Below the pieces are notes generated by a model, which saw only the letters and a program-made list of their open reading frames with translations, did no database searches and was not told where the DNA came from. DNA of 57,154 bases from Elusimicrobia bacterium RIFOXYA2_FULL_39_19 (GTDB taxonomy: Bacteria > Elusimicrobiota > Endomicrobiia > CG1-02-37-114 > XYA2-FULL-39-19), in contig MGVC01000037.1 of the NCBI GenBank assembly GCA_001800285.1, positions 1-57,154 on the forward strand. The letters run 5' to 3'. Position 1 is the stretch's first letter. The number at the start of each line of letters is the position of its first letter. Of this stretch, positions 8,537 through 16,720 are shown piece by piece. The translations under genes and the position numbers were made by a program.

Positions 8537-8933
8537 ATTTCTTGTTGTGGGGGCCTATGCTATGGGAGTTTACGGCTACCCAAGAGCTACCGGTGATTTT
8601 GATATTTGGGTAGAAGCTACACCGGAAAACTCAAAAAACATATATAAAGCGCTTAAACAGTTTGGTGCGCCTCTTGCTGAAATATCTACTGCAACCTTTG
8701 CTGAAAAAGGGATTGTTTTTCAGATAGGAGTGGCACCAAGAAGAATTGATGTTTTAACCCAGATTGACGGCGTGAATTTTAAGCAGGCTTACAAAGCAAA
8801 GGAAGAAGTTGTAATAGACGGGACAAAAATACCATTTCTTTCAAAAAAACATCTTATAAAGAATAAAAAAACCACCTATAGAGAAAAAGACCGGATAGAT
8901 ATAAACTGCCTGAAAAATAAGTTTTTAAAATAA
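8481..8933 (+). CDS. Nucleotidyltransferase-fold protein (DUF6036/MNT-like)
   Basis: This 150-residue protein has a pol-beta-type nucleotidyltransferase core. VVGAYAMGVYGYPRATGDFD contains the G-A-x-A glycine motif and the DxD metal-binding pair (DFDIWV), and RRIDVLTQIDGV supplies a further acidic residue. Proteins of this type are small, often horizontally transferred, and sometimes act as nucleotidyltransferase components of toxin-antitoxin systems. The substrate is unknown. It overlaps the preceding small gene by 56 nt. The pair stands at the left edge of an accessory zone (8.3-10.7 kb) containing a repeat, a gene remnant and an inserted ATPase gene. Confidence 0.75.
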   Translation: MLNEDYKEMLRAFTGNKVKFLVVGAYAMGVYGYPRATGDFDIWVEATPENSKNIYKALKQFGAPLAEISTATFAEKGIVFQIGVAPRRIDVLTQIDGVNFKQAYKAKEEVVIDGTKIPFLSKKHLIKNKKTTYREKDRIDINCLKNKFLK

Positions 8934-8936
8934 CGC

Positions 8937-9136
8937 CTAATTCTGGTTTTCTACCTCAACTACTTCTTTTTCATCGTTCCCTTTATCAAATACTATTCGT
9001 ATAATTTTACCATCGTCATCAAAAACTGCATTGTCTATTTTTTCTCCAGCAAATACTTGTTCTCCAATAGCAACCAATTTTTTATCATCTTTTAGTTCTA
9101 GAAGAAACAGGTGAGCTGTTGTTTCCTTTTTTTCAT
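8937..9136 (-). pseudogene. C-terminal remnant of an unknown gene, cut by the repeat
   Basis: On the minus strand a frame with protein-like composition runs from the repeat boundary to a stop at 8939-8937. It encodes about 66 residues, including HLFLLELKDDKKLVAIGEQV and, further on, NAVFDDDGKIIRIVFDKGND. No plausible start codon or Shine-Dalgarno site precedes it. The upstream part is replaced by repeat copy 2 (9137-9316), whose sequence gives a stop in this frame. I read it as a gene truncated by insertion of the repeat. The family is not recognised. Confidence 0.55.
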
Positions 9137-9316
9137 TTACCCGCTTTCGCAGAATGCCCCGAGTGTAAACTTAGGCGTGAATGCGTTGTAGGGTATCCCC
9201 TAAAGCTGCTTATGCAATGCGGCAAATAGCCGCGAATATTGCAGAAGCGGTTAGCGACAGGGGATGTTCTTCGGCGGTTTTTGCCGAAGATGAAGCAGAT
9301 GCTATAGTGCTTCACC
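9137..9316. repeat. 180-bp structured dispersed repeat, copy 2
   Basis: This matches 1012-1205 over its full length in the same orientation, apart from a 14-nt deletion. The missing bases (GGGCGTAAGCCCAT in copy 1) are exactly the core of a palindromic hairpin, as expected for slippage across a hairpin. The near identity suggests recent spread or conserved function. It abuts a truncated coding frame on its left. Confidence 0.85.
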
Positions 9317-9400
9317 GCAATTATTAGAAATTTTATTATGTTTTTGTTTTAGCTCTATGGATTATCCGGTCAGGCAGGATTGGACATCTATTGTTGTTTC

Positions 9401-9456
9401 TTATATGAAATTATTAAGCTCTTCTAAAGTTATTTTGCCCTGGCGCAGTATTTGGG
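9401..9456 (-). pseudogene. Duplicated 3' end of the tsaC/sua5 gene
   Basis: The minus strand encodes QILRQGKITLEELNNFI followed by a stop at 9403-9401. This copies the C-terminus of the Sua5/TsaC protein encoded at 10689-11324 (KILRQGKITLEELKKFI). At DNA level, 9414-9453 and 10711-10750 are 40-bp direct repeats with one mismatch. They bracket the ATPase gene, as if a segment carrying it inserted into or recombined at the 3' end of sua5. Confidence 0.75.
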
Positions 9457-9472
9457 AGATGAATTATTGATT

Positions 9473-10627
9473 CTATATTTCTGGGATAGAGCGCCAAGGT
9501 ACTGCTTTGATGGATTGCCTTGTATGGGTCTCATTACCGGCATAAATGAGATAAGAATTAGTTTCTTTGCCGGTTATTTTTTTCCATTTATTCAGGGTCT
9601 TAAAATAATCGTCTGACAGTGTTTGGCCTGATTTTATTTCTACCGGTATTTGCTGCGCTCCGTTATCAACAAGCACATCTATTTCGTCGCCTAAATTATT
9701 GCGCCAGAAATAAAGGTTTGATTTAAGCCCGTGATTATACCGTGTTTTAAGCATGTCATTAATTACTAAATTTTCAAACAGAGCGCTCCGGCTTGGATGC
9801 AGGGCAAGGTGCCCTGTGTCCTGAATATTTAAAAGCCAGCAAGCCAGGCCGGTATCATGAAAGTAGATTTTTGGCATTTTTACCAGGCGTTTGCCAAAAT
9901 TAGAAAAATGCGGTTGTAAAAGATAAATAATGTAACTTGCCTCAAGAACCGAAATCCAGTTCCGGGCCGTAGGAGTAGAAATACCGCAGTCATTTGCCAG
10001 GGCTGACAAATTAAGTAGTTGTCCTGTTCTTGCCGCGCACATTCTTAAAAAACGCTGGAAGGTGTTTAGTTCGCGTATGTTCAGCATGTTGCGTACATCA
10101 CGTTCAATATAGGTTGTCACATAGCCGGCAAACCATTGGTTTGAAGAAAGTTTTTTGTCGTATAAAGGCGGGTAAAGGCCTTTAAACAGGATTTCGTTGA
10201 GAGAAGGGAGCCTGTCATCATCCTGAAGTTCTTTAATAGAAAATGGGAGCAATTCAACAATACCGGTTCGGCCAGCCAGAGATTCAGTAATTGAGGAAAC
10301 TAATCCGAACTGTTGTGAGCCGGTTAAGACAAATAGGCCGGGTTTTTTTGTTTCGTCAACAATTACTTTTATGTATGAGAAAAGTTCAGGAAACCTCTGG
10401 GCTTCATCAATCACCGCTCCCTGCGGGAACCTGGCAAGGAATCCCCTGGGGTCATTTTTTGCTGATTCAAGAACATCCAGGTTATCAAAGGTAACATATT
10501 CTTTGTTAGGAAAGGTTGTTTTTACAAGAGTGGATTTTCCTGCTTGACGGGGCCCAGTGACGGTAAGTACCGGGAAACCGGCAGACATTTTTGTAAGTGT
10601 TAATTGAGCAGTTCTTTTTATAAGCAT
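9473..10627 (-). CDS. DUF4143-family AAA-like ATPase
   Basis: This 384-residue protein has Walker A GPRQAGKST at about residues 25-33 and Walker B GAVIDEAQR near 90-98. A winged-helix-like middle part is followed by a C-terminal DUF4143 region with GDEIDVLVDN and PVEIKSG, the acidic/lysine pattern of a PD-(D/E)XK-like nuclease fold. The family is widespread in archaea and bacteria, has no settled function and is often transferred horizontally. The gene lies between 40-bp direct repeats derived from the end of sua5 (9414-9453 and 10711-10750), which supports insertion as a unit. Its own promoter gives a leaderless mRNA. Confidence 0.85.
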   Translation of the reverse strand: MLIKRTAQLTLTKMSAGFPVLTVTGPRQAGKSTLVKTTFPNKEYVTFDNLDVLESAKNDPRGFLARFPQGAVIDEAQRFPELFSYIKVIVDETKKPGLFVLTGSQQFGLVSSITESLAGRTGIVELLPFSIKELQDDDRLPSLNEILFKGLYPPLYDKKLSSNQWFAGYVTTYIERDVRNMLNIRELNTFQRFLRMCAARTGQLLNLSALANDCGISTPTARNWISVLEASYIIYLLQPHFSNFGKRLVKMPKIYFHDTGLACWLLNIQDTGHLALHPSRSALFENLVINDMLKTRYNHGLKSNLYFWRNNLGDEIDVLVDNGAQQIPVEIKSGQTLSDDYFKTLNKWKKITGKETNSYLIYAGNETHTRQSIKAVPWRSIPEI

Positions 10628-10633
10628 ATTCTA

Positions 10634-10662
10634 TAGATAGCAATAATTATACAGAATGTCAA
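10634..10662 (-). promoter_or_regulatory. Promoter of the DUF4143 ATPase gene
   Basis: A perfect -35 TTGACA (10662-10657), a 17-nt spacer and an extended -10 TGCTATCTA (hexamer 10639-10634) are followed by 6 nt and the ATG at 10627. The transcription start would coincide with the start codon. Confidence 0.65.
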
Positions 10663-10688
10663 CCATACTTACCAAATTGTATAATTGT

Positions 10689-11324
10689 TCAAATAAAAGG
10701 GATGAATTTTTTAAGCTCTTCTAAAGTAATTTTGCCCTGGCGCAGTATTTTTGGCGGGGAAACGGTAAAATCCACAACGGTAGATGAAATCCCAGAGCCT
10801 GTTAAGCCGGCATCCAGCACAAAATCTGTTTTTTCAAGCAGTTCTTTGGGAATTTCTGCTATGGATTGCGGGCTTTTTTGCTCGGAAAAGTTGGCGCTGG
10901 GAGCGGCTATATAACAGCCGGATTGTTTTATAAATTCCAGGGCAACAGTATGTGCCGGAAAACGTATACCTACCGTGTTTTTGCCTGCGGTTACTACGGC
11001 AGGAATTGCCGGGTTTTTTTTAAGCACTATTGTTAAAGGGCCGGGTAAAAAGTTGTCAATTATTTTGTAGATGAAGTCCGGTACTTCTACGGCTATTTCT
11101 TTTATGGCTTCTTTTGAGGCAATATGTATGGAAAGAGGGTTGTTTTCAGGCCTGCCCTTGATTTCAAATATACGTTTTATGGCAGTTTCGTTGAAAGCGT
11201 CTGCGCCTATACCGTAAACAGTTTCGGTGGGAAATATTACTACCCCGCCTTTTTTGATAACAGTGCTGGCGGGAGCAATAAGCCGGGTAAGGTTTTCCTG
11301 CAGATTGATTTTAATAAGGTTCAT
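10689..11324 (-). CDS. L-threonylcarbamoyladenylate synthase (Sua5/TsaC family)
   Basis: The enzyme makes threonylcarbamoyl-AMP from threonine, bicarbonate and ATP for the t6A37 modification of ANN-decoding tRNAs. The 211-residue YrdC-type fold is complete: KKGGVVIFPTETVYGIGADA near the N-terminus, KGRPENNPLSIHI, PGPLTIVLKK, and VGIRFPAH. It lacks the extra Sua5 C-terminal domain, so it is the TsaC-length form. The gene lies 10 bp downstream of the exported methyltransferase and is probably cotranscribed with it. Its last residues (KKFIPFI) differ from the duplicated copy at 9401-9456 (NNFI), so one of the two ends is not ancestral. Confidence 0.9.
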   Translation of the reverse strand: MNLIKINLQENLTRLIAPASTVIKKGGVVIFPTETVYGIGADAFNETAIKRIFEIKGRPENNPLSIHIASKEAIKEIAVEVPDFIYKIIDNFLPGPLTIVLKKNPAIPAVVTAGKNTVGIRFPAHTVALEFIKQSGCYIAAPSANFSEQKSPQSIAEIPKELLEKTDFVLDAGLTGSGISSTVVDFTVSPPKILRQGKITLEELKKFIPFI

Positions 11325-11334
11325 AAAGATGTAT

Positions 11335-12066
11335 TTAAGGCTGCGGTTGTTTTGTTTCTGCTATGCCTGTCATAGGGGTAAAATTTACGGATGAGATTTT
11401 ATGGGACGTGGTATTTTTGCCGTTTCTTCTTATAAGCAGGAGTTCCTGCGTTTCTTCGCCTACCGGTATAACTATCCTGCCGTAATTTGCCAGCTGGTCC
11501 AGTAATGGCTGGGGAACGTGGGAAACTGCGCAGGAAACTATAATTCTGTCATAAGGCGCATGGGATTTCCAGCCTTCATACCCGTCCCCGCATCTAAGTT
11601 TTACATTAGAGTACCCCAGATTTTTCAGGTTAAATTCCGCATTTTCTTTAAGTGCGGGTAAAATTTCAACCGAATAAACCTCTTTGGCAAGTTCTGATAG
11701 TATGGCGGTCTGGTATCCGGAACCGGTACCTATTTCAAGTACTTTATGTGTTTTTTTTAATTCAAGGTTTTGTATCATTAAAGCTATAAGGTAAGGTTGT
11801 GAAATTGTCTGTCCTTGACCTATGGAAAGCGGGTAGTTTTCATAAGCGTATTGCTTCAGGTTGTCTTCAACAAACTTATGTCGTTCAACTTTAAACATGG
11901 CTTTTAGCAGATTTTTGTTTTTTATACCTTTTGCTTTTAACTGCTGGGTTACCATGGCATAGCGAAGCTTTAAATAATCCGGTTCAGAATATGCCAGGTT
12001 TCCGGTACAAAAGCCTATTAATATAAGGAAGGTGAGAGTTTTTTGAAACATAAATGTTTTATTCAT
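11335..12066 (-). CDS. pcm: Protein-L-isoaspartate O-methyltransferase, predicted exported
   Basis: PCMT repairs isoaspartyl residues in aged proteins using S-adenosylmethionine. The 243-residue protein has the family motifs IGQGQTISQPYLIALM, VLEIGTGSGYQTAILSELA (SAM site), and the late FTPMTG. Residues 1-25 form a signal peptide (KTLTFLILIGFCTGNLAYSE), so the enzyme probably works in the periplasm, where there is no SAM pool in textbook models. Exported PCMTs are known in several Gram-negative groups. It leads a two-gene unit with sua5. Confidence 0.88.
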   Translation of the reverse strand: MNKTFMFQKTLTFLILIGFCTGNLAYSEPDYLKLRYAMVTQQLKAKGIKNKNLLKAMFKVERHKFVEDNLKQYAYENYPLSIGQGQTISQPYLIALMIQNLELKKTHKVLEIGTGSGYQTAILSELAKEVYSVEILPALKENAEFNLKNLGYSNVKLRCGDGYEGWKSHAPYDRIIVSCAVSHVPQPLLDQLANYGRIVIPVGEETQELLLIRRNGKNTTSHKISSVNFTPMTGIAETKQPQP

Positions 12067-12080
12067 GATTATTGGGCTAA

Positions 12081-12109
12081 ATTTTACTATAAAAACCCTT
12101 TATTGTCAA
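12081..12109 (-). promoter_or_regulatory. Promoter of pcm-sua5
   Basis: A perfect TTGACA (12109-12104), a 17-nt spacer and TAAAAT (12086-12081) on the minus strand. The predicted start is near 12074, leaving a leader of only about 8 nt before the ATG at 12066. Confidence 0.7.
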
Positions 12110-12133
12110 AAAAAGGGGTTAGTAATGGCTGGC

Positions 12134-12163
12134 TTGACTTTCAGGCTGGTAATTTTATACAAT
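12134..12163 (+). promoter_or_regulatory. Probable promoter of glutamate dehydrogenase
   Basis: TTGACT (12134-12139) and TACAAT (12158-12163) with an 18-nt spacer lie in the divergent interval between pcm and the dehydrogenase gene. The leader would be about 110 nt, and AAAGGAACT precedes the ATG at 12282. Confidence 0.5.
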
Positions 12164-12281
12164 TCAAAATCGCGTGATTTTATATAATGTAGTTACTTTT
12201 ACAGTTTTTTAACAAAGCCCAAATTAAACCAATTCCATAATAACCGCTTTATAAACACAAAACAGTTACAACAAAGGAACT

Positions 12282-13490
12282 ATGTCAATTTTTGAATCCC
12301 CATCACTTGAAAAGTTTATTAATATTCCCGCTAATGCCAGGGAAATACTAAGAAAACCTGAAAAAAGAATAACTATTAATATCGGCGTATGGTTTGACAG
12401 TAAAAAACTGACGGTCTGTGAAGGTTATATAGTTTACCACAACACGGTCCGCGGGCCGGCAAAAGGCGGTATAAGAATTGCCGCAGATGTGACCCTGGAA
12501 GAAACCATGGACTTAGCCGAAAGAATGACCCTCAAAACCGCTCTTACCGGCATACCGTTTGGCGGCGGGAAATCCGGCATCTGCCTTGATAATAAAAACC
12601 TCACACCTTACGAAAAAAAAGAAATCATAAAAGAATATGTGCACCTTATCCGCAATGAATTAACAAGCGGCAACTATATTCCTGCGCCGGATATCGGCAC
12701 AGGCCCCAGGGAAATGGCTATAATTTACGGTGAACTGCATATACCAGAATGTGTAACCGGCAAACCTATAAGTATCGGCGGTCTGCCCGGAAGAAAAGAA
12801 GCCACTGGTTACGGCGTTGCCATGTCAGCCATACATGCTTATAATAAATACTTCAAAAAAGATATTAAAGATGTAAAAGTAGCCGTGCAGGGTTTTGGCA
12901 ATGTAGGCAGCTGGGCTGCCGGGTTTTTATTTGAAAGAGGCGCAAAGATTGTAGCCGTGTCAGATTTCTACAGCGGTATATATAATAAGGAAGGGCTTGA
13001 CATAAAGAAGCTTAACGAATACCTGAAAGAAAAAGGCAAAGTAGAGGGTTTTCCCGTAGCGGATAAAATTTCCAATGAAGAACTGCTCTGCCTGTCTGAT
13101 ATTGAAATATTAATTCCGGCCGCAGTTGAAAGAGTAATAAACGAAAAAACGGCCCCAAAAATAAAAGCAAAACTCATAGTAGAAGGCGCCAACGGCCCTA
13201 CTACGCCTGACGGCGATAAAATACTGGATGAAAAAGGGATTATTGTAGTTCCTGACATTCTGGCAAATTCCGGCGGCGTAATTGGCTCTTATATTGAGTG
13301 GAAAAGCTCCAAATCCGGCAGTATTACGCCGGTTTCTGAAGTATATAAATCCATAAGCGACCTTATCATACATTCTTTTGAAAGAGTTTCTGATCTGGCC
13401 CAGAAAGAAAAACTGACAAACCGCAACGCGTCTTTAGTATTGGCAACCCAGGAAGTAATAAACGCCATGAACGAACGCGGCTGGATCTAA
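12282..13490 (+). CDS. gdhA: Glutamate dehydrogenase (Glu/Leu/Phe/Val dehydrogenase family)
   Basis: The enzyme interconverts glutamate and 2-oxoglutarate plus ammonia. The 402-residue protein has the substrate domain with GPAKGGIRIAADVTLEE and the glycine-rich GIPFGGGKSGI. The Rossmann domain has VAVQGFGNVGSWAAGFL and, at the end of the second strand, VAVSDF; the aspartate there favours NAD over NADP (inference). AAAGGAACT just before the ATG is a weak Shine-Dalgarno site. PPDK follows 41 bp downstream on the same strand, so nitrogen assimilation or amino-acid fermentation may be coupled to pyruvate/PEP interconversion. Confidence 0.92.
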   Translation: MSIFESPSLEKFINIPANAREILRKPEKRITINIGVWFDSKKLTVCEGYIVYHNTVRGPAKGGIRIAADVTLEETMDLAERMTLKTALTGIPFGGGKSGICLDNKNLTPYEKKEIIKEYVHLIRNELTSGNYIPAPDIGTGPREMAIIYGELHIPECVTGKPISIGGLPGRKEATGYGVAMSAIHAYNKYFKKDIKDVKVAVQGFGNVGSWAAGFLFERGAKIVAVSDFYSGIYNKEGLDIKKLNEYLKEKGKVEGFPVADKISNEELLCLSDIEILIPAAVERVINEKTAPKIKAKLIVEGANGPTTPDGDKILDEKGIIVVPDILANSGGVIGSYIEWKSSKSGSITPVSEVYKSISDLIIHSFERVSDLAQKEKLTNRNASLVLATQEVINAMNERGWI

Positions 13491-13531
13491 ACAAGGTATT
13501 TCAAATTTTTATAAAAAAGGAGAGTAACAGT

Positions 13532-16264
13532 ATGGCTACAAAAGGCAAGTATGTTTATTTCTTTGGCGCCGGCAAAGCCGACGGCAATGAAAAGATGAAA
13601 GAGTTATTAGGAGGCAAGGGCGCAAATCTGGCGGAGATGGTAAATATAAAAATCCCGGTTCCCGCAGGTTTCACCATTACCACAGAAGTATGCACTCATT
13701 ATTATAAGAACGGGAAAAAATACCCGAAAGAACTTACCGCCCAGTTAAAAACTGCGCTGGCAAAAGTAGAGCAGATTATGGGCAGCAAATTCGGCGACCC
13801 GGTAAACCCTCTGCTTGTTTCTGTGCGTTCCGGCGCGCGTAAATCCATGCCGGGAATGATGGAAACGGTATTAAATGTAGGTTTAAACAATATAACCCGC
13901 GAAGGTTTAATAAAGAAAACCAACAATCCGCGTTTTGTGTATGATGCCCAGAGGCGCTTGATCCAGATGTATTCAGATGTAGTTATGGAAAAAGCCGCAG
14001 GCATTGAACCCGCAGAAGGCAAAGGCATCCGCCAGCAGCTGGAACATGAACTGCAGGCAATGAAAAATAAACGCGGCGCAAAGATAGATACAGACCTTAC
14101 AGCCGACGATTTAAAAGAATTAATTGAAATTTATAAAGCAAAAGTAAATGAAGTTTTAGGCAGGCCGTTTCCGGAAGATCCCATGGAACAGCTTTGGGGT
14201 GGAGTAGGCGCAGTATTTTCCAGCTGGCAGGGCAAACGCGCTATCTCTTACAGAAGAATTGAAGGTATTCCAGATGAATGGGGTACAGCAGTAAACGTAC
14301 AGGCCATGGTATTCGGCAATATGGGCAACAGCTCAGCCACCGGAGTAGCTTTTACCAGAAACCCGGCAACCGGCGAAAAAGCATTTTTCGGCGAATGGCT
14401 TGTAAATGCACAGGGCGAAGATGTAGTTGCAGGTATCCGCACACCTAACCCGATAAACGAATCAGCAAAATCAGAACACAGCGCGCATTTGGAATCACTG
14501 GAAAAAGCTATGCCGCAGATATATAAAGAACTTGACGGTATACAGAAAAAACTGGAAAAACATTACCGTGATATGCAGGACATAGAGTTCACCATTCAGG
14601 AAGACAGGCTTTGGATGCTTCAGTGCCGTATAGGAAAAAGAAACGGCCCTTCGGCAGTCCGCATGGCTCTGGATATGACAAAAGAAAAACTAATCAAAAA
14701 AGAAGAAGCAATAACCAGAGTAACCGCTTCCCAGCTTGATGAATTACTGCACCCGATAGTAGATCCGAAAGTAGAAAAAACAGCAAACGTTATAGCAAAA
14801 GGTTTGCCGGCAGGTCCTGGTGGAGCCGCAGGTATGGTAGTATTTTCAGCCAATGATGCGGTAGCCTGGGCAAAACAGGGTAAAACAGTTATTCTTGTAA
14901 GAGAAGAAACCAATCCTGAAGACGTAGAGGGCATGAGAGTTGCAGAAGCTATTCTTACGGCCCGCGGCGGTATGACAAGCCATGCGGCTCTGGTAGCGCG
15001 CGGCTGGGGAAAATGCTGTATAGTAGGCGCCGGCGGCATGTCAGTAGATTATCATGCAAAACAATTCAAAACAAAAGATATAACCATTAAAGAAGGTGAC
15101 TGGATAACTCTTAACGGTTCAAGAGGTTATGTTTATCAGGGCCAGCTTCCCATGGTAAAAGCAGCAGAAGAAAACCAGGATTTTGTAGCTTTCATGAAAA
15201 TGTGCGACACTATCCGTACCCTTAAAGTAAGAACCAATGCCGATACACCTGAAGATTCAAAGAAAGCCAGAGAATTCGGCGCAGAAGGCATAGGCCTTTT
15301 CAGAATTGAGCATATGTTTTACGGAAAAGGTTCTGAAGAAGCATTATTCAAATTAAGAAAAATGATAGTTTCCAAAAACGAAGAAGAAAGGCGTGTGGCA
15401 TTAAACGAGCTGTTCCCGTTTATGAAATCTGATATCAAGGGCACACTTGAAGCCATGGAAGGCCTGCCGGTAACCATAAGAACTATGGATCCGCCTCTTC
15501 ACGAATTTGTACCAAACAGAGCGGAGGAAAGAGAAAAACTTGCCCAAAGCCTTGGCATCAGCATGGAAGAATTTTCAAAACGCGCTGACGGCCTGCATGA
15601 AAGCAACCCGATGATGGGCCACAGAGGCGTGCGTTTAGGCATTACCTACCCTGAAGTTACAGAAACCCAGGTAAGAGCAATTCTTGAAGCAGCAGCAGAA
15701 TTAATAAAAGACGGAAAGAAAACTTTCCCGGAAATAATGATTCCTGTTGTCTGCACAGTTGAAGAATTTGCGCATCAGAAACTTATAGTAGAAAAAGTTT
15801 ATAAAGAAGTGCTGCAGAAATATGGCATGAAAAAGATACCGTACATGGTAGGAACTATGATTGAAATTCCAAGAGCTGCTTTAACAGCCGGAAAAATTGC
15901 AGAAACTGCAGAATTTTTCTCATTTGGAACAAACGACCTTACCCAGATGAGCTTTGGTTTTTCAAGAGATGATATAGGCGGATTCCTGTCGGATTATCTT
16001 GATAAGAAAATCCTTAAAAATGATCCATTCCAGACCGTCGACGTAGAAGGAGTGGGCGAGCTTATACAGATAGGTATTAACCGCGGAAGGAAAACAAGAA
16101 AAGACCTGAAAGTTGGTATCTGCGGTGAGCATGGCGGAGAAGCGGCGTCAGTAAAATTCTGTCACAAGGTTGGCATGAACTATGTGTCATGTTCTCCATA
16201 CAGAGTACCTATTGCACGCCTTGCAGCAGCCCAGGCAGTAGTTGAGGGAAAAACTAAGAAATAG
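13532..16264 (+). CDS. ppdK: Pyruvate, phosphate dikinase
   Basis: PPDK interconverts pyruvate, ATP and Pi with PEP, AMP and PPi, and serves glycolysis or gluconeogenesis in anaerobes. The 910-residue protein is full length. It has an N-terminal ATP-grasp domain starting GGKGANLAEM and the swivelling phosphohistidine domain with GGMTSHAALVARGWGKCC (His484). The TIM-barrel domain has SFGTNDLTQMSFGFSRDD and the catalytic cysteine in NYVSCSPYRVPIARL. AAAAAAGGAGAGTAACAGT precedes the ATG, a strong Shine-Dalgarno site. It is followed by an intrinsic terminator at 16371-16403. Confidence 0.96.
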   Translation: MATKGKYVYFFGAGKADGNEKMKELLGGKGANLAEMVNIKIPVPAGFTITTEVCTHYYKNGKKYPKELTAQLKTALAKVEQIMGSKFGDPVNPLLVSVRSGARKSMPGMMETVLNVGLNNITREGLIKKTNNPRFVYDAQRRLIQMYSDVVMEKAAGIEPAEGKGIRQQLEHELQAMKNKRGAKIDTDLTADDLKELIEIYKAKVNEVLGRPFPEDPMEQLWGGVGAVFSSWQGKRAISYRRIEGIPDEWGTAVNVQAMVFGNMGNSSATGVAFTRNPATGEKAFFGEWLVNAQGEDVVAGIRTPNPINESAKSEHSAHLESLEKAMPQIYKELDGIQKKLEKHYRDMQDIEFTIQEDRLWMLQCRIGKRNGPSAVRMALDMTKEKLIKKEEAITRVTASQLDELLHPIVDPKVEKTANVIAKGLPAGPGGAAGMVVFSANDAVAWAKQGKTVILVREETNPEDVEGMRVAEAILTARGGMTSHAALVARGWGKCCIVGAGGMSVDYHAKQFKTKDITIKEGDWITLNGSRGYVYQGQLPMVKAAEENQDFVAFMKMCDTIRTLKVRTNADTPEDSKKAREFGAEGIGLFRIEHMFYGKGSEEALFKLRKMIVSKNEEERRVALNELFPFMKSDIKGTLEAMEGLPVTIRTMDPPLHEFVPNRAEEREKLAQSLGISMEEFSKRADGLHESNPMMGHRGVRLGITYPEVTETQVRAILEAAAELIKDGKKTFPEIMIPVVCTVEEFAHQKLIVEKVYKEVLQKYGMKKIPYMVGTMIEIPRAALTAGKIAETAEFFSFGTNDLTQMSFGFSRDDIGGFLSDYLDKKILKNDPFQTVDVEGVGELIQIGINRGRKTRKDLKVGICGEHGGEAASVKFCHKVGMNYVSCSPYRVPIARLAAAQAVVEGKTKK

Positions 16265-16370
16265 TTTTTACCGAAACCCTAAGCTTATAACCTTGTTTGA
16301 TCTCTCCTCTTAGGAGAAGGTAGGGTGAGGGAAATGTAATCAAAGGGCCGGCTTAACAAGAAAAAAATAA

Positions 16371-16403
16371 AAATCCCTGCTTTAAACAGCGGGGATTTTT
16401 TTA
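16371..16403 (+). terminator. Intrinsic terminator after ppdK
   Basis: ATCCCTGCT (16373-16381), loop TTAAAC, and AGCGGGGAT (16388-16396) form a 9-bp stem with one G-T pair, followed by a run of seven T. It lies about 100 bp after the ppdK stop. The gap also holds an inverted repeat CTCCT-CTT-AGGAG followed by GGTAGGGTGAGGG, a motif seen in intergenic repeats of many bacteria. Confidence 0.85.
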
Positions 16404-16415
16404 TTTGAAAAACCA

Positions 16416-16444
16416 TTGAAAAATGCTGGAAGATATGTTAGAAT
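16416..16444 (+). promoter_or_regulatory. Promoter of the toxin-antitoxin pair
   Basis: TTGAAA (16416-16421), a 17-nt spacer and TAGAAT (16439-16444). The leader is about 27 nt and carries AGGAGG before the ATG at 16478, so this unit uses a normal Shine-Dalgarno leader. Confidence 0.65.
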
Positions 16445-16477
16445 AATAATGAATACAAAAGAATACAGGAGGCATTT

Positions 16478-16720
16478 ATGGCTAAAACAATCACAATACG
16501 GCTGTCAGATGAGGAATATGAAAAAATTCAAACCTCGGCTCAAAACGAACACCGGCCTATTTCAAATTTCATTACACATTCAGTCCTGAAAGACATAGAA
16601 ACGTCATATTCTGTTGATCCAGTGGAGATGTCACAGATTAAGTCAGATAAAAAGTTGCAGGAAAAACTGAAAAAAGGGCATAACGATGCAAAAAAAATGA
16701 AAGGAAAACTAATTGGATAA
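16478..16720 (+). CDS. Ribbon-helix-helix antitoxin of a RelBE-like pair
   Basis: This 80-residue protein starts with MAKTITIRLSDEEYEKIQTS, a typical ribbon-helix-helix beta strand and helix for DNA binding. A charged, flexible C-terminal half rich in lysine would cover the toxin. The ATG is preceded by AGGAGG with 5-nt spacing. It overlaps the toxin gene by 8 nt. Such proteins neutralise the toxin and repress their own promoter. The pairing and order fit the RelB/RelE class; exact subfamily is not determined. Confidence 0.8.
   Translation: MAKTITIRLSDEEYEKIQTSAQNEHRPISNFITHSVLKDIETSYSVDPVEMSQIKSDKKLQEKLKKGHNDAKKMKGKLIG

Noticed and set aside
9133-9315. 60-codon open frame inside the dispersed repeat
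   Set aside because: It follows the non-coding repeat, is closed differently in the other copy, and has no Shine-Dalgarno site or protein-family features.
13702-15039. Antisense open frames within ppdK and other long genes
   Set aside because: They mirror strong coding frames and have no independent signals.
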